From positions 1 to 30,086 of the forward strand of contig JAZQRF010000146.1 of assembly GCA_045629485.1 (NCBI GenBank): DNA of 30,086 nucleotides, in the 5' to 3' direction. The position numbers and the translations under genes were made by a program. The notes under the pieces were generated by a model. It saw nothing but the letters and a program-made list of their open reading frames with translations, made no database searches and was not told the DNA's origin. Position 1 is the first letter of the stretch; every line of letters starts with the position of its first letter. The DNA is from Pseudopedobacter sp045629485. Its GTDB lineage: Bacteria; Bacteroidota; Bacteroidia; Sphingobacteriales; Sphingobacteriaceae. Of this stretch, positions 1 through 9,728 are shown in pieces.

Positions 1-3000
1 GCTACCCTAATTTTAGAGGTGAATGATGATGAAATTGTTGAAAATACCGAGACGGTAGTACTTCAAAATTTAACCCTCGGCTCCACCTATCCAGCTATTA
101 CTTTAAATACGGTTTTACCGATAATAAATATTAAGGATAATGATGCTGCGAGTTTAACCCTAACTGGTCCGGTAAGCATCCCGGAAGGAGATCTTGCCAC
201 AAACGAATTACTCTATACAGTTACCTTAAATAAAGCCACATCAGGTTCATTCAGGCTTGATTATAACACAGCAAACCATACCGCTACGGTAGCCGATAAT
301 GATTATGTAAGTGAAGCAAGATTTTTAGATTTTACAGGCTCAGCCGGAGAAACAAAAACATTTAAAGTATTTGTTATTGGCGATCAAAAAATAGAAGCCA
401 ATGAAGTATTCAGGATTATTTTGAGCAATCTTGACAAGACTTTCAATAACGGTCTAACCATCGCTTCGCCGCAAACTGATGTGACCATTGTAAATGACGA
501 TGGGGGGAATATCTCCATTAGCGGTACAGGCGGAGCAGAGCCAAATGTTAACGCACAGTTTGTTTTTAGCTTGCCAACTGGTATTACATCCGACAAGGAT
601 ATCGTAATTGAGTATTCATTAGCAGGAAGTGCCGATCAGGGTTCGGACTATCAGGCAACAACCGGAATGATAACTTTACCAGCAAAAACCAATAGTGTTA
701 CCTTGCCAATTTTGGTGCTCAATGATGATAAAGTAGAAGGCCCCGAAACCGTAATTATCAATGCGGCGATACAAAATCCGGTTTATGCAATTACGCTTCA
801 AAACACTACCAGCTCCTTAGAAATTGCAGATGACGATTTCGGTATTATCAGTATCAATAATGTAAGCGTAACTGAAAAAAATAACGGAAACCATACTTTA
901 AATTTTGAGGTAACGCTAGATAAAGAAACTCAAGATCCTTTCAGTATAAATTTTAGTACCGCTGATGGCACAGCTACTGCAGGAGAAGATTACGTTGCAG
1001 TTTTAAATGGTACTTTAAATTTTTCAGGAAATTTAGCAGGAGAAGTCCAGCCAATTTCTATAACCTACAGAGGTGATACAAAGGTAGAAGCTGATGAGAT
1101 CTTTAACGTAATTTTAGGTTCATTGTCTAATAATTTTGGCGGCCGTTTAAAGGTGAGCTCAACCCTGGGAACAGGAACTGCAACCTTAGAAAATGACGAT
1201 GCGGCGTTAATCAGTATTACCGCTATTGATGGTTCGGAAGATGGTACAAAAGGTGTGTTTCGTTTTGGGTTTGAAGGCGGAGCAAGTGCCGATAAAGCAA
1301 TCACCTTTGAGTACAACCTTTCGGGGACAGCCTCAACAAACGATTATACCACTACACATCCAACCACCATTACCATCCCTGCGGGAGAGCCTTTCGTAGA
1401 TCTGGAACTCATTGTTAATAACGACGAAATAGTAGAAGGAACCGAAACTGTGAGGCTGGAAAACTTGCAAATAATTACAGGTTATAGTGGTATCACCTTG
1501 CCTGCAACCCTTCCCGATTTAAATATTGAAGATAACGATAAAGCAGAACTCCTTTTAAGCGGTCCTCATAATGGCACCGAAGGCAACAATGGCACCAGCT
1601 ATATAGATTTTACGCTCAGACTGGATAAGGCAACGGCCAGTCAGTTTACAGTTTCCTATACTACAGCCGATAGAACAGCTACCACTAACAACAGCGATTA
1701 TGTTGCTCAATCTTCTTCTTTAACTTTCTTAGGAGAGAAAGATGAGACGAAAACCATCAGGATTCTGGTTAATGGTGATCAGTTGATTGAGCCTGATGAA
1801 GTGTTTGACCTGATATTAGGAAACCCTTCCAAAACTTTTGAGAGCCGTTTAACCATTCCGGAGCAGACCGCAACTGGCACCATCATCAACGATGACTTTG
1901 CCGATATCCTTATCACCAAACAGGATGGTGCAGAAGGCGGCCAGCCGGCGAGTTTCACTTTTACTTTGGCCAATAACAAAACTGTTGATGAGGATATTTA
2001 CATCATCTATACTTTAGACAATATATCCGCGATAGCCGGAACAGATTTTACAGTTTCTGCACCAAGTCCTTTACTGCTTGAAAAAGGAAGCAACAGCGTT
2101 ACCCTAACTTTAGCAGTAACTGATGATAACATTATAGAGGGAACTGAGACGGTTAAAATTACTGCCCAAACTCAGAATAACCCAAGGAATAACATCATCA
2201 TCAGTAACACCACTGAAACGTTAAATATTACGGATAACGACCAGGCGGTTCTCGTAATTACTAATCCACAGGTTCTGGAAGGAAATAGCGGAGAAACGAA
2301 CCTGGTGTTCACGGTGAGTATCAATAAACCAGCACAGCGACCATTTACGGTAAGTTATAAAACAGAGGATATCAGCGCAACAGCAGGAGAGGATTATATT
2401 GCTGTAGCCAATGGTTTAATTACTTTTCCGGCCTTCTCTACTGCTCCGCAAACCTTCAATATAAAAATTAAAGGTGATCAAAAGCTGGAAAATGATGAAA
2501 CTCTTAAAGTCATATTAACTGCTTTAAGCGAAGATTTTGAAGGCAAACTAAGTTTACCGTCAGCTGCTGCGACAGGGAAAATTATTAACGATGATGCTGC
2601 GGTTATTATCATTAGTGGAACAAATGGAAAAGAAGCCGGTGAAACACCCGGAACTTTTAAATTTAGTTTGGCGAATAATGTTAAATCAGATCAGCCAATA
2701 AAAATAAATTATACTTTGGGCGGAAACGCTTTAGGTAATGGCATAGATTATACCAATACGCTAAGTGGTTTTATTACCATTCCTGCAAATGCATCTGATG
2801 CGACATTAAATATAAATGTTAAGGAGGATGATATCCTGGAGTATGCTGAATCGGTAATTATAAATGCATCGATAGATAATTCCTCAGCTTATTCGGGCCA
2901 GATTTCTTTATCCAATAACACTCATACCATTTTTATAGAGGATAATGACAATGCTACGCTAACGCTAAGCGGAGCTGTCCAAATACCAGAAGGCGATGAT

Positions 3001-6000
3001 GGATTTACACCGGTTGTGTATACTGTTGCTCTAAGCAATCCGGTTACGGCAGGCTTTAAAGTGAATTACAATGTAGAAGAGATGAGTGCACTCATCAGCG
3101 ATGAAGATTTCCAGTTTACTCCTGGCGATTTCCAGTTTACGGGTCTTAATGCAAGCAGTCAAACTTTTACCATTTACGTAAAAGGCGATAAAAAGATAGA
3201 AGCAACCGAAACTTTCCGAATTACCCTTACTCCTGATGAGACTTTTGGTAATCGTTTAACTGTACAAGACGCTCCAATGGTTGTAGAAATAACCAACGAC
3301 GATTTAGGGGAAATCATAATTACTAAAGAAGATGGGGAAGAAATTCCGGATAATTCTAAGCCGGCAAAATTCATTTTCAGTTTACCCGATGGAATATCTG
3401 CTGATCAGGATATTACACTGCCTTACTCTTTGTCGGTTAATTCTGCAAGAGGAGAGGATGTGGATTATAGTGGGAATTTAACAGGAAACATCACGATTTA
3501 TAAAAATGATAACCAGGCAGTTTTAATATTACCAGTAATTGATGATAATATTGTAGAAGAGACAGAAACAGTAACCCTAAAGCTTGGAAATGTTTCGCTA
3601 CCTTATGGAATAACCATTCCGGAAACCAGCAAAACATTAAATATTTTTGATAATGATGAAGCTCAAATCAGCATCAGTAATGCAACGGTTGTAGAAGGAA
3701 ATAGCGGCTCTACTTACCTGGATTTTACGGTTAGTTTGAATAAGGCCGTTCAGGAATCTTTTACCATAAATTACCATACCGAAGATGGTACGGCTATAGC
3801 CGGAGAAGATTATCAGGCAATAAGCAATGCCAATGGCTCACTTACATTTAATGCGTTAGATGTTGTATCAAAAATCATCAGGGTAAATGTAAATCCCGAT
3901 TTTAAAATAGAAGCAAATGAAACCCTGCAATTGGTGTTACAAACTTTGTCGAATAATTTTGGCGGTAAACTTCATCTTCCTCAGGCTCCAGGAATAGGTA
4001 CCATTGAAAACGACGATTCGGCGGTAATTACTATCAGTGGAAACAATGGAAAAGAAGCTGGTGTTGTTCCTGGAACATTCAAATTCAGCTTACCGGCAAA
4101 TGTTACCTCAGATCAGCCTATAAAAATCAGTTATACTTTAAGCGGGCAAGCTTTGGCAAATGATGTAGATTATACCAATGCGCAAAGTGGAGAAATCATC
4201 ATCCCTGCAAATGCTCCTAATGCAACGCTAAATATTCATGTTAAAGATGATAGTATCGTAGAGTTTAGCGAGTCTGTGGTCATTAATGTTTCTATCGCTA
4301 CTGAAAGTGTTTATTATCCTGCAAATATTTCCCTTGGCAACACCACCTACAGCATTGATATTGAGGATAACGATACAGCAGTATTGAGCATCAACGGACC
4401 ACAAAGTATTGTTGAAGGAGATTTCGGCACTAAAACGCTTACGTTTAATGCATCTTTAAGTCATCCTGTCGCGTCATCATTCATCGTTAAATATCGTTCT
4501 GCCGATGGGACTGCAACATTAGCCGATAATGACTACCAGGCTGTAGAAGGGACATTGTCTTTTGCAGGACAAACTGCTAACGAAACCTATCCTATTCAAA
4601 TAACTGTTAACGGTGATACCAAAATAGAAGGAAGCGAATATTTCGAACTGTTACTTGATCCTTTAACTCAAAATTATGGCGGGAGATTAAGCATTGCCGG
4701 GTCACCAGCAAGAGCAATTATTCTGGATGATGATAATGCAAGCATCAATAAAGTAATTACCATTACTAAACAAGATGGGGAAGAAGGGGTGAGAGATGCA
4801 AGCTTTACTTTTAGCTTACCAGCTGGTGTAACTTTAGATACGGATACAGAGATTTTCTTTAGTCTTTCCGGAAGCGCAGTTAAGGATACCGATTACGAAG
4901 TGATGGGTTCTTCGAGCAGTATCATTATCCCCGCAGGGCAAAACAGTAAAATTTTAAATTTAAAAGTGTTTGATGACCTGGTTATAGAAGGGACAGAAGA
5001 GGTAAAAATAACAACAGCCAATATTAATAACAGCCGTTATCAGGATATTACCATTTCTAATCCAACCCTGGCATTGCATATTGAAGACAACGACAATGGA
5101 AGTGTCACAATCGAAGCGGCAAGTGTTACCGAAGGAAATGCCAATACTAAAGAAATGGTGTTTAACATCATGCTGAGTAATGAGACATCCAGAGAATTTC
5201 GGTTAGACTATTTCACCGAGAATGGTACAGCCACCGTAGCAGATAACGATTATATAGGTATTAGTGATGGCGTATTAATTTTGGGACCGCAGGCAGCAAC
5301 TAAACAGATTAAAGTCCTCATCAAAGGAGATATCAACATAGAAAAAGACGAAATTTTTAATCTTGTTTTTAAGCCTTTGGCAGATGACTTTAGCGGCCGT
5401 TTAACAATTGTTAATCAAACTGTGGCAGGGAAAATAATCAACGATGATTCTTCGATCATCACCATTACCAAAACAGATGGGGAAGAAGGTGTAGGGCCGG
5501 TAAGGTTTAAATTCAGTTTCCCGGAAAATGTACTTTCTGATGAGCTCACAAAAATAGAGTATAGCCTTTCTGGAAGTGCAATTGCAAATTTAGATTATAG
5601 TGGAAGCGCTACTGGAACGATTGAAATTTTGCCTTATCAAAACAGTGCAGAACTGGTATTGCCTGTGGTTGATGATAATTTAATCGAAGGTACCGAAACC
5701 ATAGTGATTACCGCAATTGCGAATAGTGTGTACGGGAATGCAATTACTATAAACCCTGCAATTCCAATAGCAAACATCAAGGATAATGATACTGCGAAAT
5801 TGAGAATTAACGGGCCAGTTACCGTTACAGAAGGTAATATCGGTACTACTCCGGTTGATTTTACTGTAACACTAGAAGGGAATATTGGCGAAAGCTTTGA
5901 GGTGAAATTCTCTACACAAGATGGAAGCGCAACTGTGGTGGATAATGATTACATCCCGAAAACCGATCAAATTCTCAGTTTCTCTGGTAATCCTGGCGAG

Positions 6001-9000
6001 AGTAAAACCATCACCATTTTGGCAAACGGAGACAGAAATATTGAGGCTATTGAGAATTTCTTTGTGAACCTTCACGACTTGTCTAAGAATTTTAACGGTT
6101 TGCTAACAATAGAAGGTTCTCCGGCGGAGGGCATTATTTTAGACGATGACAACAACCCTGCTAATAAATCTATTACCGTTACCAAAACAAACGGCTCGGA
6201 AGTAGATCTCAGTCCGGTGACTTTTACCTTTAGTTTCCCGTCAGGGGTAGTAAACGATGCCATTACCACTATTCCTTACTCTCTATCTGGTACAGCTGCT
6301 GGTAATGGGGTCGATTACGACGGTATAATTTCCGGAAATATAGCTATCCCGGCAGGAAAAAATAGTGTAACACTAACTCTTCCGGTAAAAACTGATGCTA
6401 TTACTGAAGGTGTCGAAATAGTGAAACTTACCACGGGAGAAGTAATCAACGGAAGTTATAACGGCATCAGGGTAGTGAATACTATTATAGAAGCAGAAAT
6501 TGAAGATGCGAATACCACTTCCATCAGCATCGATGATGTAGAAACTGTGGAAGGCAATACAGGTACAACTACAGTTACTTTCAAGTTGAAATTAAACGGA
6601 GCAACCGCCAAACCTTTTACAGTAGATTACCAAACAGCAAATGGCACCGCAACTGTCGCTGATTTTGATTATGCAGCAAGAAGCGGAAAAATAAGTTTCA
6701 ATGGTGTAGCTAACGAAGAACGTGAAATAGCGATCACCATTAATGGGGATAAAAAACTGGAAGCCGATGAAACTTTTAAATTGCTGCTTAGCAATATTCA
6801 AAGTAATTTTGATGGCGGTTTAGTACTCGATAGAACAGAAGCAATAGCTACCGTTAAGAATGATGATAATTTAATTATTACCGTTACCGGAACCAATGGC
6901 GCAGAAGCCGGTAGGGTGCCAGGAAGATTCATTTTTAGCTTACCATTAGGCTATACTTCAGATATTCCAACATTAATCAATTACACTTTGGGCGGGCAGG
7001 CAACTGCTGGCGGAACAGATTATGCAGGTAGCGTAAATGGCGTAATCGCCATTCCTGCAGGAGAAGAAAGAGCGATCTTATCTCTTCCGGTTATTGATGA
7101 TGAAATTATAGAAAAAGATGAGGACATCAATATCATCATCAATTCTATTAATACTAATTATCCAAGTAACATTAGCTATCATCCAATAATGCCTACCATC
7201 AAAATTATTGATAATGATGCAACAGTTTTGAGGTTAAGCAACCCTTTACAGCTAAAAGAAGGAAACAGCGGAACAACACCATTTGAGTATACACTTACAC
7301 TGGAAAAAGCTACAGGAACTGGTTTTACGGTGAAATATGATACAGAAGATGGTACCGCAACACTGGCAGACAATGATTATAATAGAGCAGAAGGGACATT
7401 AAGCTTCTCAGGGATTGCCGGAGAAAGCCATACAGTAACAGTTTTTGTAAATGGCGACTTAAAAATTGAAGGCAATGAGCTATTTAAATTTAAGATTTTT
7501 GATCTTGATAGTACATTCAATAATCGCTTAACTATTCCGGTAGCTGCAGTAAACGGAATTATAGAGAATGACGACAATTCGTTGCTTACCATTACAAAAG
7601 TAGATGGAATAGAGGGAACCCAAAATGGTAAATTCGATTTAACACTTGATCCTGGCGTAACTTCAGATAAAGACATAACTGTAAGTTACAGGTTGGGCGG
7701 AACTGCCACTACCAGCGATTATACGGCAAATCCATCTGCCACCACAGTAACCATTCCGGCAGGCCAAAGCAGTGCAAGCATCAGTATTGATGTGTTTGAT
7801 GACGATTTCCTGGAAGAGACAGAGAGCGTGGTCTTAAATGTGCTCAATATCATCAATCCATATCATAATGTAACTGTGAATCTTCCGGTTCCAATTTTAA
7901 ATATTTATGATAATGACATCACCAAACTAACGATTACCAGTCCGGTAGCAATAGAAGAAGGACATTCAGGAGTGAAAGCTGTTACTTTTACACTTAAGTT
8001 AGAAAATAATACGGATAAAGGATTTACTGTGCAGTATGCCACTTTAGATGGCTCAGCTACCGAAGCAGATAACGATTATCAAAAGAAAACAGGGTCTCTT
8101 AGCTTTGCCGGGTTTGGTGGAGAAACAAAAACAGTAACCGTTCTCTTAAATGGTGATATCAAGTCTGAAAACCACGAGTTTTTCGGTTTAAGTGTATTTA
8201 ACCCTTTACCTGATTTTGATGGCAAATTGCTATTAGACACCAACGGGAGAGCAGTTATTTTAAATGATGATATAGCTCCGGTTGCAGGAGATGACTTTAT
8301 CACTATCATAGAAGATACTCCAGAAACATTCTCAGTTATTGTTAATGATTCTCATGCAGAAGGTATAAATCCGGAAACTATTACCATCACGGTGGTGCCT
8401 GCCAATGGTCTATTGGTGCCTCATGCAGATGGGACGGTAACCTATTCTCCAAAACTTAATTTCTTTGGAAACGATAGCTTTACCTATACTGTTAGGGATA
8501 TTTTCGGAAGGTATTCGAATGAAGCAAGAGTAAATATCACAGTTGTTCCTGTCAATGATGCGCCAGTTGCAAATGATGATGTTTATTACGTACAACGTGA
8601 TAGCAGTATCCGCGAAAGCGTTTCTCTAAATGATGAAGATCCGGATGGAGATATATTGGTCTTTAGAAGATACACAAACACCGAACACGGAAACATTACT
8701 TTCTTTGATAGTAACGATGGTTCATTTATTTATGTTCCTCAAGAAGGATTTAAAGGAATTGATAAGTTTAGTTATTATGTTCAGGATCCGGAAGGGCTTA
8801 GAGATACTGCTGAAGTGGTACTTTACATCCAACCAAAAATAAGGATTGATCTTACACCAAACTCTGGAATTTTAATAGAAGGAGATTCTATTACTATTAC
8901 TGCTAAACTTAGCGAGTTTATTTATCAGGATGTGAACGTAATGCTCAATTTTGGAGGAACGGCGCTTGAGAATAAAGATTATGCTTTAAGCGGCAATTAT

Positions 9001-9516
9001 GATGTAATTACCATTCCCGCAAGAGATACGATTACCACACACAAATTTAGTATCCATACCCTCAAAGATTACCTGAAAGAGGGAGATGAAATTGCGGAGG
9101 TAAGAATGACAAATGTAGATCCGGCGGCTTTTGTAGAGATAGGTAGTGGTGCCGATATCATTATTAAAGATTTTTATCCTGGTGACAAACCACTGGATCC
9201 TGATGAAAATGGTGATATCAATCCCGACCCTTACATGTCTCCTAACGGCGATAATTTAGGGAATGAGAAGTTTGTAATCTACAACATAGAGAGATACCCG
9301 GATAATGAAGTGATAATTTATAATCGCTGGGGAAATGAAGTGTATTCGACCAAAGGATATGATAATAAAGACAATGCTTTTACCGGAGTATCGAATAAGG
9401 GAATGTTAGCCAGCAGTTCTCCGCTGGTTGACGGGGTTTATTATTTTATTATTAAAACCAAAGATGCAGATGGAAAACCAAAAAGGAATAAAGGATATGT
9501 AATCATAAGAAGGTAA
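1..9516 (+). CDS. Giant Calx-beta repeat surface/secreted protein with T9SS type B sorting domain (5' end outside window)
   Basis: The reading frame is open from base 1 and already encodes repeat sequence before the first ATG at 19 (the codons before it read ATLILEV, matching the equivalent strand of other modules), so the true start lies upstream. About 3170 residues are visible. Positions 145-8271 encode 23 Calx-beta-like modules of about 118 residues. Next come two Ig-like/cadherin-like modules (about 8272-8553 and 8554-8838), each beginning with a VAGDD or VANDD motif. A divergent Calx-beta-like module follows (about 8839-9180). The C-terminal ~94 residues (9232-9513) are a CHU_C/type B T9SS sorting domain, with MSPNGD, IYNRWGNEVY and DGVYYFIIK motifs. 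Family knowledge: such proteins cross the outer membrane through T9SS and act as adhesins or matrix proteins, SprB being the motility example. The adhesin role is inferred. The acidic NDD/DND module ends suggest calcium binding. The PorP/SprF-like gene downstream fits the secretion route. Confidence 0.93.
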   Translation, partial: ATLILEVNDDEIVENTETVVLQNLTLGSTYPAITLNTVLPIINIKDNDAASLTLTGPVSIPEGDLATNELLYTVTLNKATSGSFRLDYNTANHTATVADNDYVSEARFLDFTGSAGETKTFKVFVIGDQKIEANEVFRIILSNLDKTFNNGLTIASPQTDVTIVNDDGGNISISGTGGAEPNVNAQFVFSLPTGITSDKDIVIEYSLAGSADQGSDYQATTGMITLPAKTNSVTLPILVLNDDKVEGPETVIINAAIQNPVYAITLQNTTSSLEIADDDFGIISINNVSVTEKNNGNHTLNFEVTLDKETQDPFSINFSTADGTATAGEDYVAVLNGTLNFSGNLAGEVQPISITYRGDTKVEADEIFNVILGSLSNNFGGRLKVSSTLGTGTATLENDDAALISITAIDGSEDGTKGVFRFGFEGGASADKAITFEYNLSGTASTNDYTTTHPTTITIPAGEPFVDLELIVNNDEIVEGTETVRLENLQIITGYSGITLPATLPDLNIEDNDKAELLLSGPHNGTEGNNGTSYIDFTLRLDKATASQFTVSYTTADRTATTNNSDYVAQSSSLTFLGEKDETKTIRILVNGDQLIEPDEVFDLILGNPSKTFESRLTIPEQTATGTIINDDFADILITKQDGAEGGQPASFTFTLANNKTVDEDIYIIYTLDNISAIAGTDFTVSAPSPLLLEKGSNSVTLTLAVTDDNIIEGTETVKITAQTQNNPRNNIIISNTTETLNITDNDQAVLVITNPQVLEGNSGETNLVFTVSINKPAQRPFTVSYKTEDISATAGEDYIAVANGLITFPAFSTAPQTFNIKIKGDQKLENDETLKVILTALSEDFEGKLSLPSAAATGKIINDDAAVIIISGTNGKEAGETPGTFKFSLANNVKSDQPIKINYTLGGNALGNGIDYTNTLSGFITIPANASDATLNINVKEDDILEYAESVIINASIDNSSAYSGQISLSNNTHTIFIEDNDNATLTLSGAVQIPEGDDGFTPVVYTVALSNPVTAGFKVNYNVEEMSALISDEDFQFTPGDFQFTGLNASSQTFTIYVKGDKKIEATETFRITLTPDETFGNRLTVQDAPMVVEITNDDLGEIIITKEDGEEIPDNSKPAKFIFSLPDGISADQDITLPYSLSVNSARGEDVDYSGNLTGNITIYKNDNQAVLILPVIDDNIVEETETVTLKLGNVSLPYGITIPETSKTLNIFDNDEAQISISNATVVEGNSGSTYLDFTVSLNKAVQESFTINYHTEDGTAIAGEDYQAISNANGSLTFNALDVVSKIIRVNVNPDFKIEANETLQLVLQTLSNNFGGKLHLPQAPGIGTIENDDSAVITISGNNGKEAGVVPGTFKFSLPANVTSDQPIKISYTLSGQALANDVDYTNAQSGEIIIPANAPNATLNIHVKDDSIVEFSESVVINVSIATESVYYPANISLGNTTYSIDIEDNDTAVLSINGPQSIVEGDFGTKTLTFNASLSHPVASSFIVKYRSADGTATLADNDYQAVEGTLSFAGQTANETYPIQITVNGDTKIEGSEYFELLLDPLTQNYGGRLSIAGSPARAIILDDDNASINKVITITKQDGEEGVRDASFTFSLPAGVTLDTDTEIFFSLSGSAVKDTDYEVMGSSSSIIIPAGQNSKILNLKVFDDLVIEGTEEVKITTANINNSRYQDITISNPTLALHIEDNDNGSVTIEAASVTEGNANTKEMVFNIMLSNETSREFRLDYFTENGTATVADNDYIGISDGVLILGPQAATKQIKVLIKGDINIEKDEIFNLVFKPLADDFSGRLTIVNQTVAGKIINDDSSIITITKTDGEEGVGPVRFKFSFPENVLSDELTKIEYSLSGSAIANLDYSGSATGTIEILPYQNSAELVLPVVDDNLIEGTETIVITAIANSVYGNAITINPAIPIANIKDNDTAKLRINGPVTVTEGNIGTTPVDFTVTLEGNIGESFEVKFSTQDGSATVVDNDYIPKTDQILSFSGNPGESKTITILANGDRNIEAIENFFVNLHDLSKNFNGLLTIEGSPAEGIILDDDNNPANKSITVTKTNGSEVDLSPVTFTFSFPSGVVNDAITTIPYSLSGTAAGNGVDYDGIISGNIAIPAGKNSVTLTLPVKTDAITEGVEIVKLTTGEVINGSYNGIRVVNTIIEAEIEDANTTSISIDDVETVEGNTGTTTVTFKLKLNGATAKPFTVDYQTANGTATVADFDYAARSGKISFNGVANEEREIAITINGDKKLEADETFKLLLSNIQSNFDGGLVLDRTEAIATVKNDDNLIITVTGTNGAEAGRVPGRFIFSLPLGYTSDIPTLINYTLGGQATAGGTDYAGSVNGVIAIPAGEERAILSLPVIDDEIIEKDEDINIIINSINTNYPSNISYHPIMPTIKIIDNDATVLRLSNPLQLKEGNSGTTPFEYTLTLEKATGTGFTVKYDTEDGTATLADNDYNRAEGTLSFSGIAGESHTVTVFVNGDLKIEGNELFKFKIFDLDSTFNNRLTIPVAAVNGIIENDDNSLLTITKVDGIEGTQNGKFDLTLDPGVTSDKDITVSYRLGGTATTSDYTANPSATTVTIPAGQSSASISIDVFDDDFLEETESVVLNVLNIINPYHNVTVNLPVPILNIYDNDITKLTITSPVAIEEGHSGVKAVTFTLKLENNTDKGFTVQYATLDGSATEADNDYQKKTGSLSFAGFGGETKTVTVLLNGDIKSENHEFFGLSVFNPLPDFDGKLLLDTNGRAVILNDDIAPVAGDDFITIIEDTPETFSVIVNDSHAEGINPETITITVVPANGLLVPHADGTVTYSPKLNFFGNDSFTYTVRDIFGRYSNEARVNITVVPVNDAPVANDDVYYVQRDSSIRESVSLNDEDPDGDILVFRRYTNTEHGNITFFDSNDGSFIYVPQEGFKGIDKFSYYVQDPEGLRDTAEVVLYIQPKIRIDLTPNSGILIEGDSITITAKLSEFIYQDVNVMLNFGGTALENKDYALSGNYDVITIPARDTITTHKFSIHTLKDYLKEGDEIAEVRMTNVDPAAFVEIGSGADIIIKDFYPGDKPLDPDENGDINPDPYMSPNGDNLGNEKFVIYNIERYPDNEVIIYNRWGNEVYSTKGYDNKDNAFTGVSNKGMLASSSPLVDGVYYFIIKTKDADGKPKRNKGYVIIRR
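145..8271 (+). repeat. Tandem array of alternating A- and B-type Calx-beta modules
   Basis: Two module types alternate without exception. B modules carry an EGN.G motif near the start, a 'TADGTAT.A..DY' loop, a GD.KIE..E strand and end in INDD. A modules start with ITK.DG.EG or ISGTNGKEAG, carry a 'YSLSGSA' strand and an 'IVEGTETV' strand, and end in IEDND. Twelve B and eleven complete A modules are visible, plus the tail of another A before 145. The A+B period is about 235 residues (about 705 bp). One boundary is degenerate: the A module ending near 6513 reads EDAN instead of EDND. Confidence 0.9.
1897..4734 (+). repeat. Duplicated four-module block inside the Calx-beta array
   Basis: The block 1897-3303 (A-B-A-B) and the block 3304-4734 (A-B-A-B) match module for module. 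The first A of each is of the ITK.DG type and the second A of the ISGTNGKEAG type. The second A modules (starting near 2596 and 4018) are closer to each other than to other A modules, sharing PGTFKFSL and SDQPIKI stretches and similar DNA. This suggests the array grew partly by duplicating a ~1.4-kb four-module unit. Confidence 0.65.
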
Positions 9517-9634
9517 TAGAAATTAATAAGTTCTGGATATTCTCTGTACTATCATTTTAAGAATAGAAAAACTTGTGAATCTACTACCCTTAAATGTAAC
9601 ATTTACAATAAAAATTATTTGAAGTAACACTTGT

Positions 9635-9655
9635 GCTTTTTTTGCGTAAAAAAGC
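9635..9655. terminator. Short hairpin between the giant gene and the PorP-like gene
   Basis: GCTTTTTT and AAAAAAGC form an 8-bp stem around the loop TGCGT. It lies 119 nt after the stop of the giant gene and 73 nt before the PorP-like ATG, in a 212-nt gap with no other gene. It could be a weak terminator or an RNA element in the porP leader. The stem is mostly A-T, so confidence is low. Confidence 0.3.
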
Positions 9656-9728
9656 TAGAGGAAATTAGCGCACATCTATTTGGGGTCAATTCTATGCGTG
9701 TACCCTGGCTGATTATCTGGTTTACAAC

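Noticed and set aside
7377..7676. 99-codon open frame on the minus strand inside the giant gene
   Set aside because: It mirrors the repeat coding sequence; similar antisense frames recur at equivalent module positions with low-complexity Ser/Pro/Val composition, as expected of shadows.
145..8271. Tandem repeats considered as a CRISPR array
   Set aside because: The period is ~350 bp, diverged and protein-coding throughout; no short identical repeats with unique spacers.
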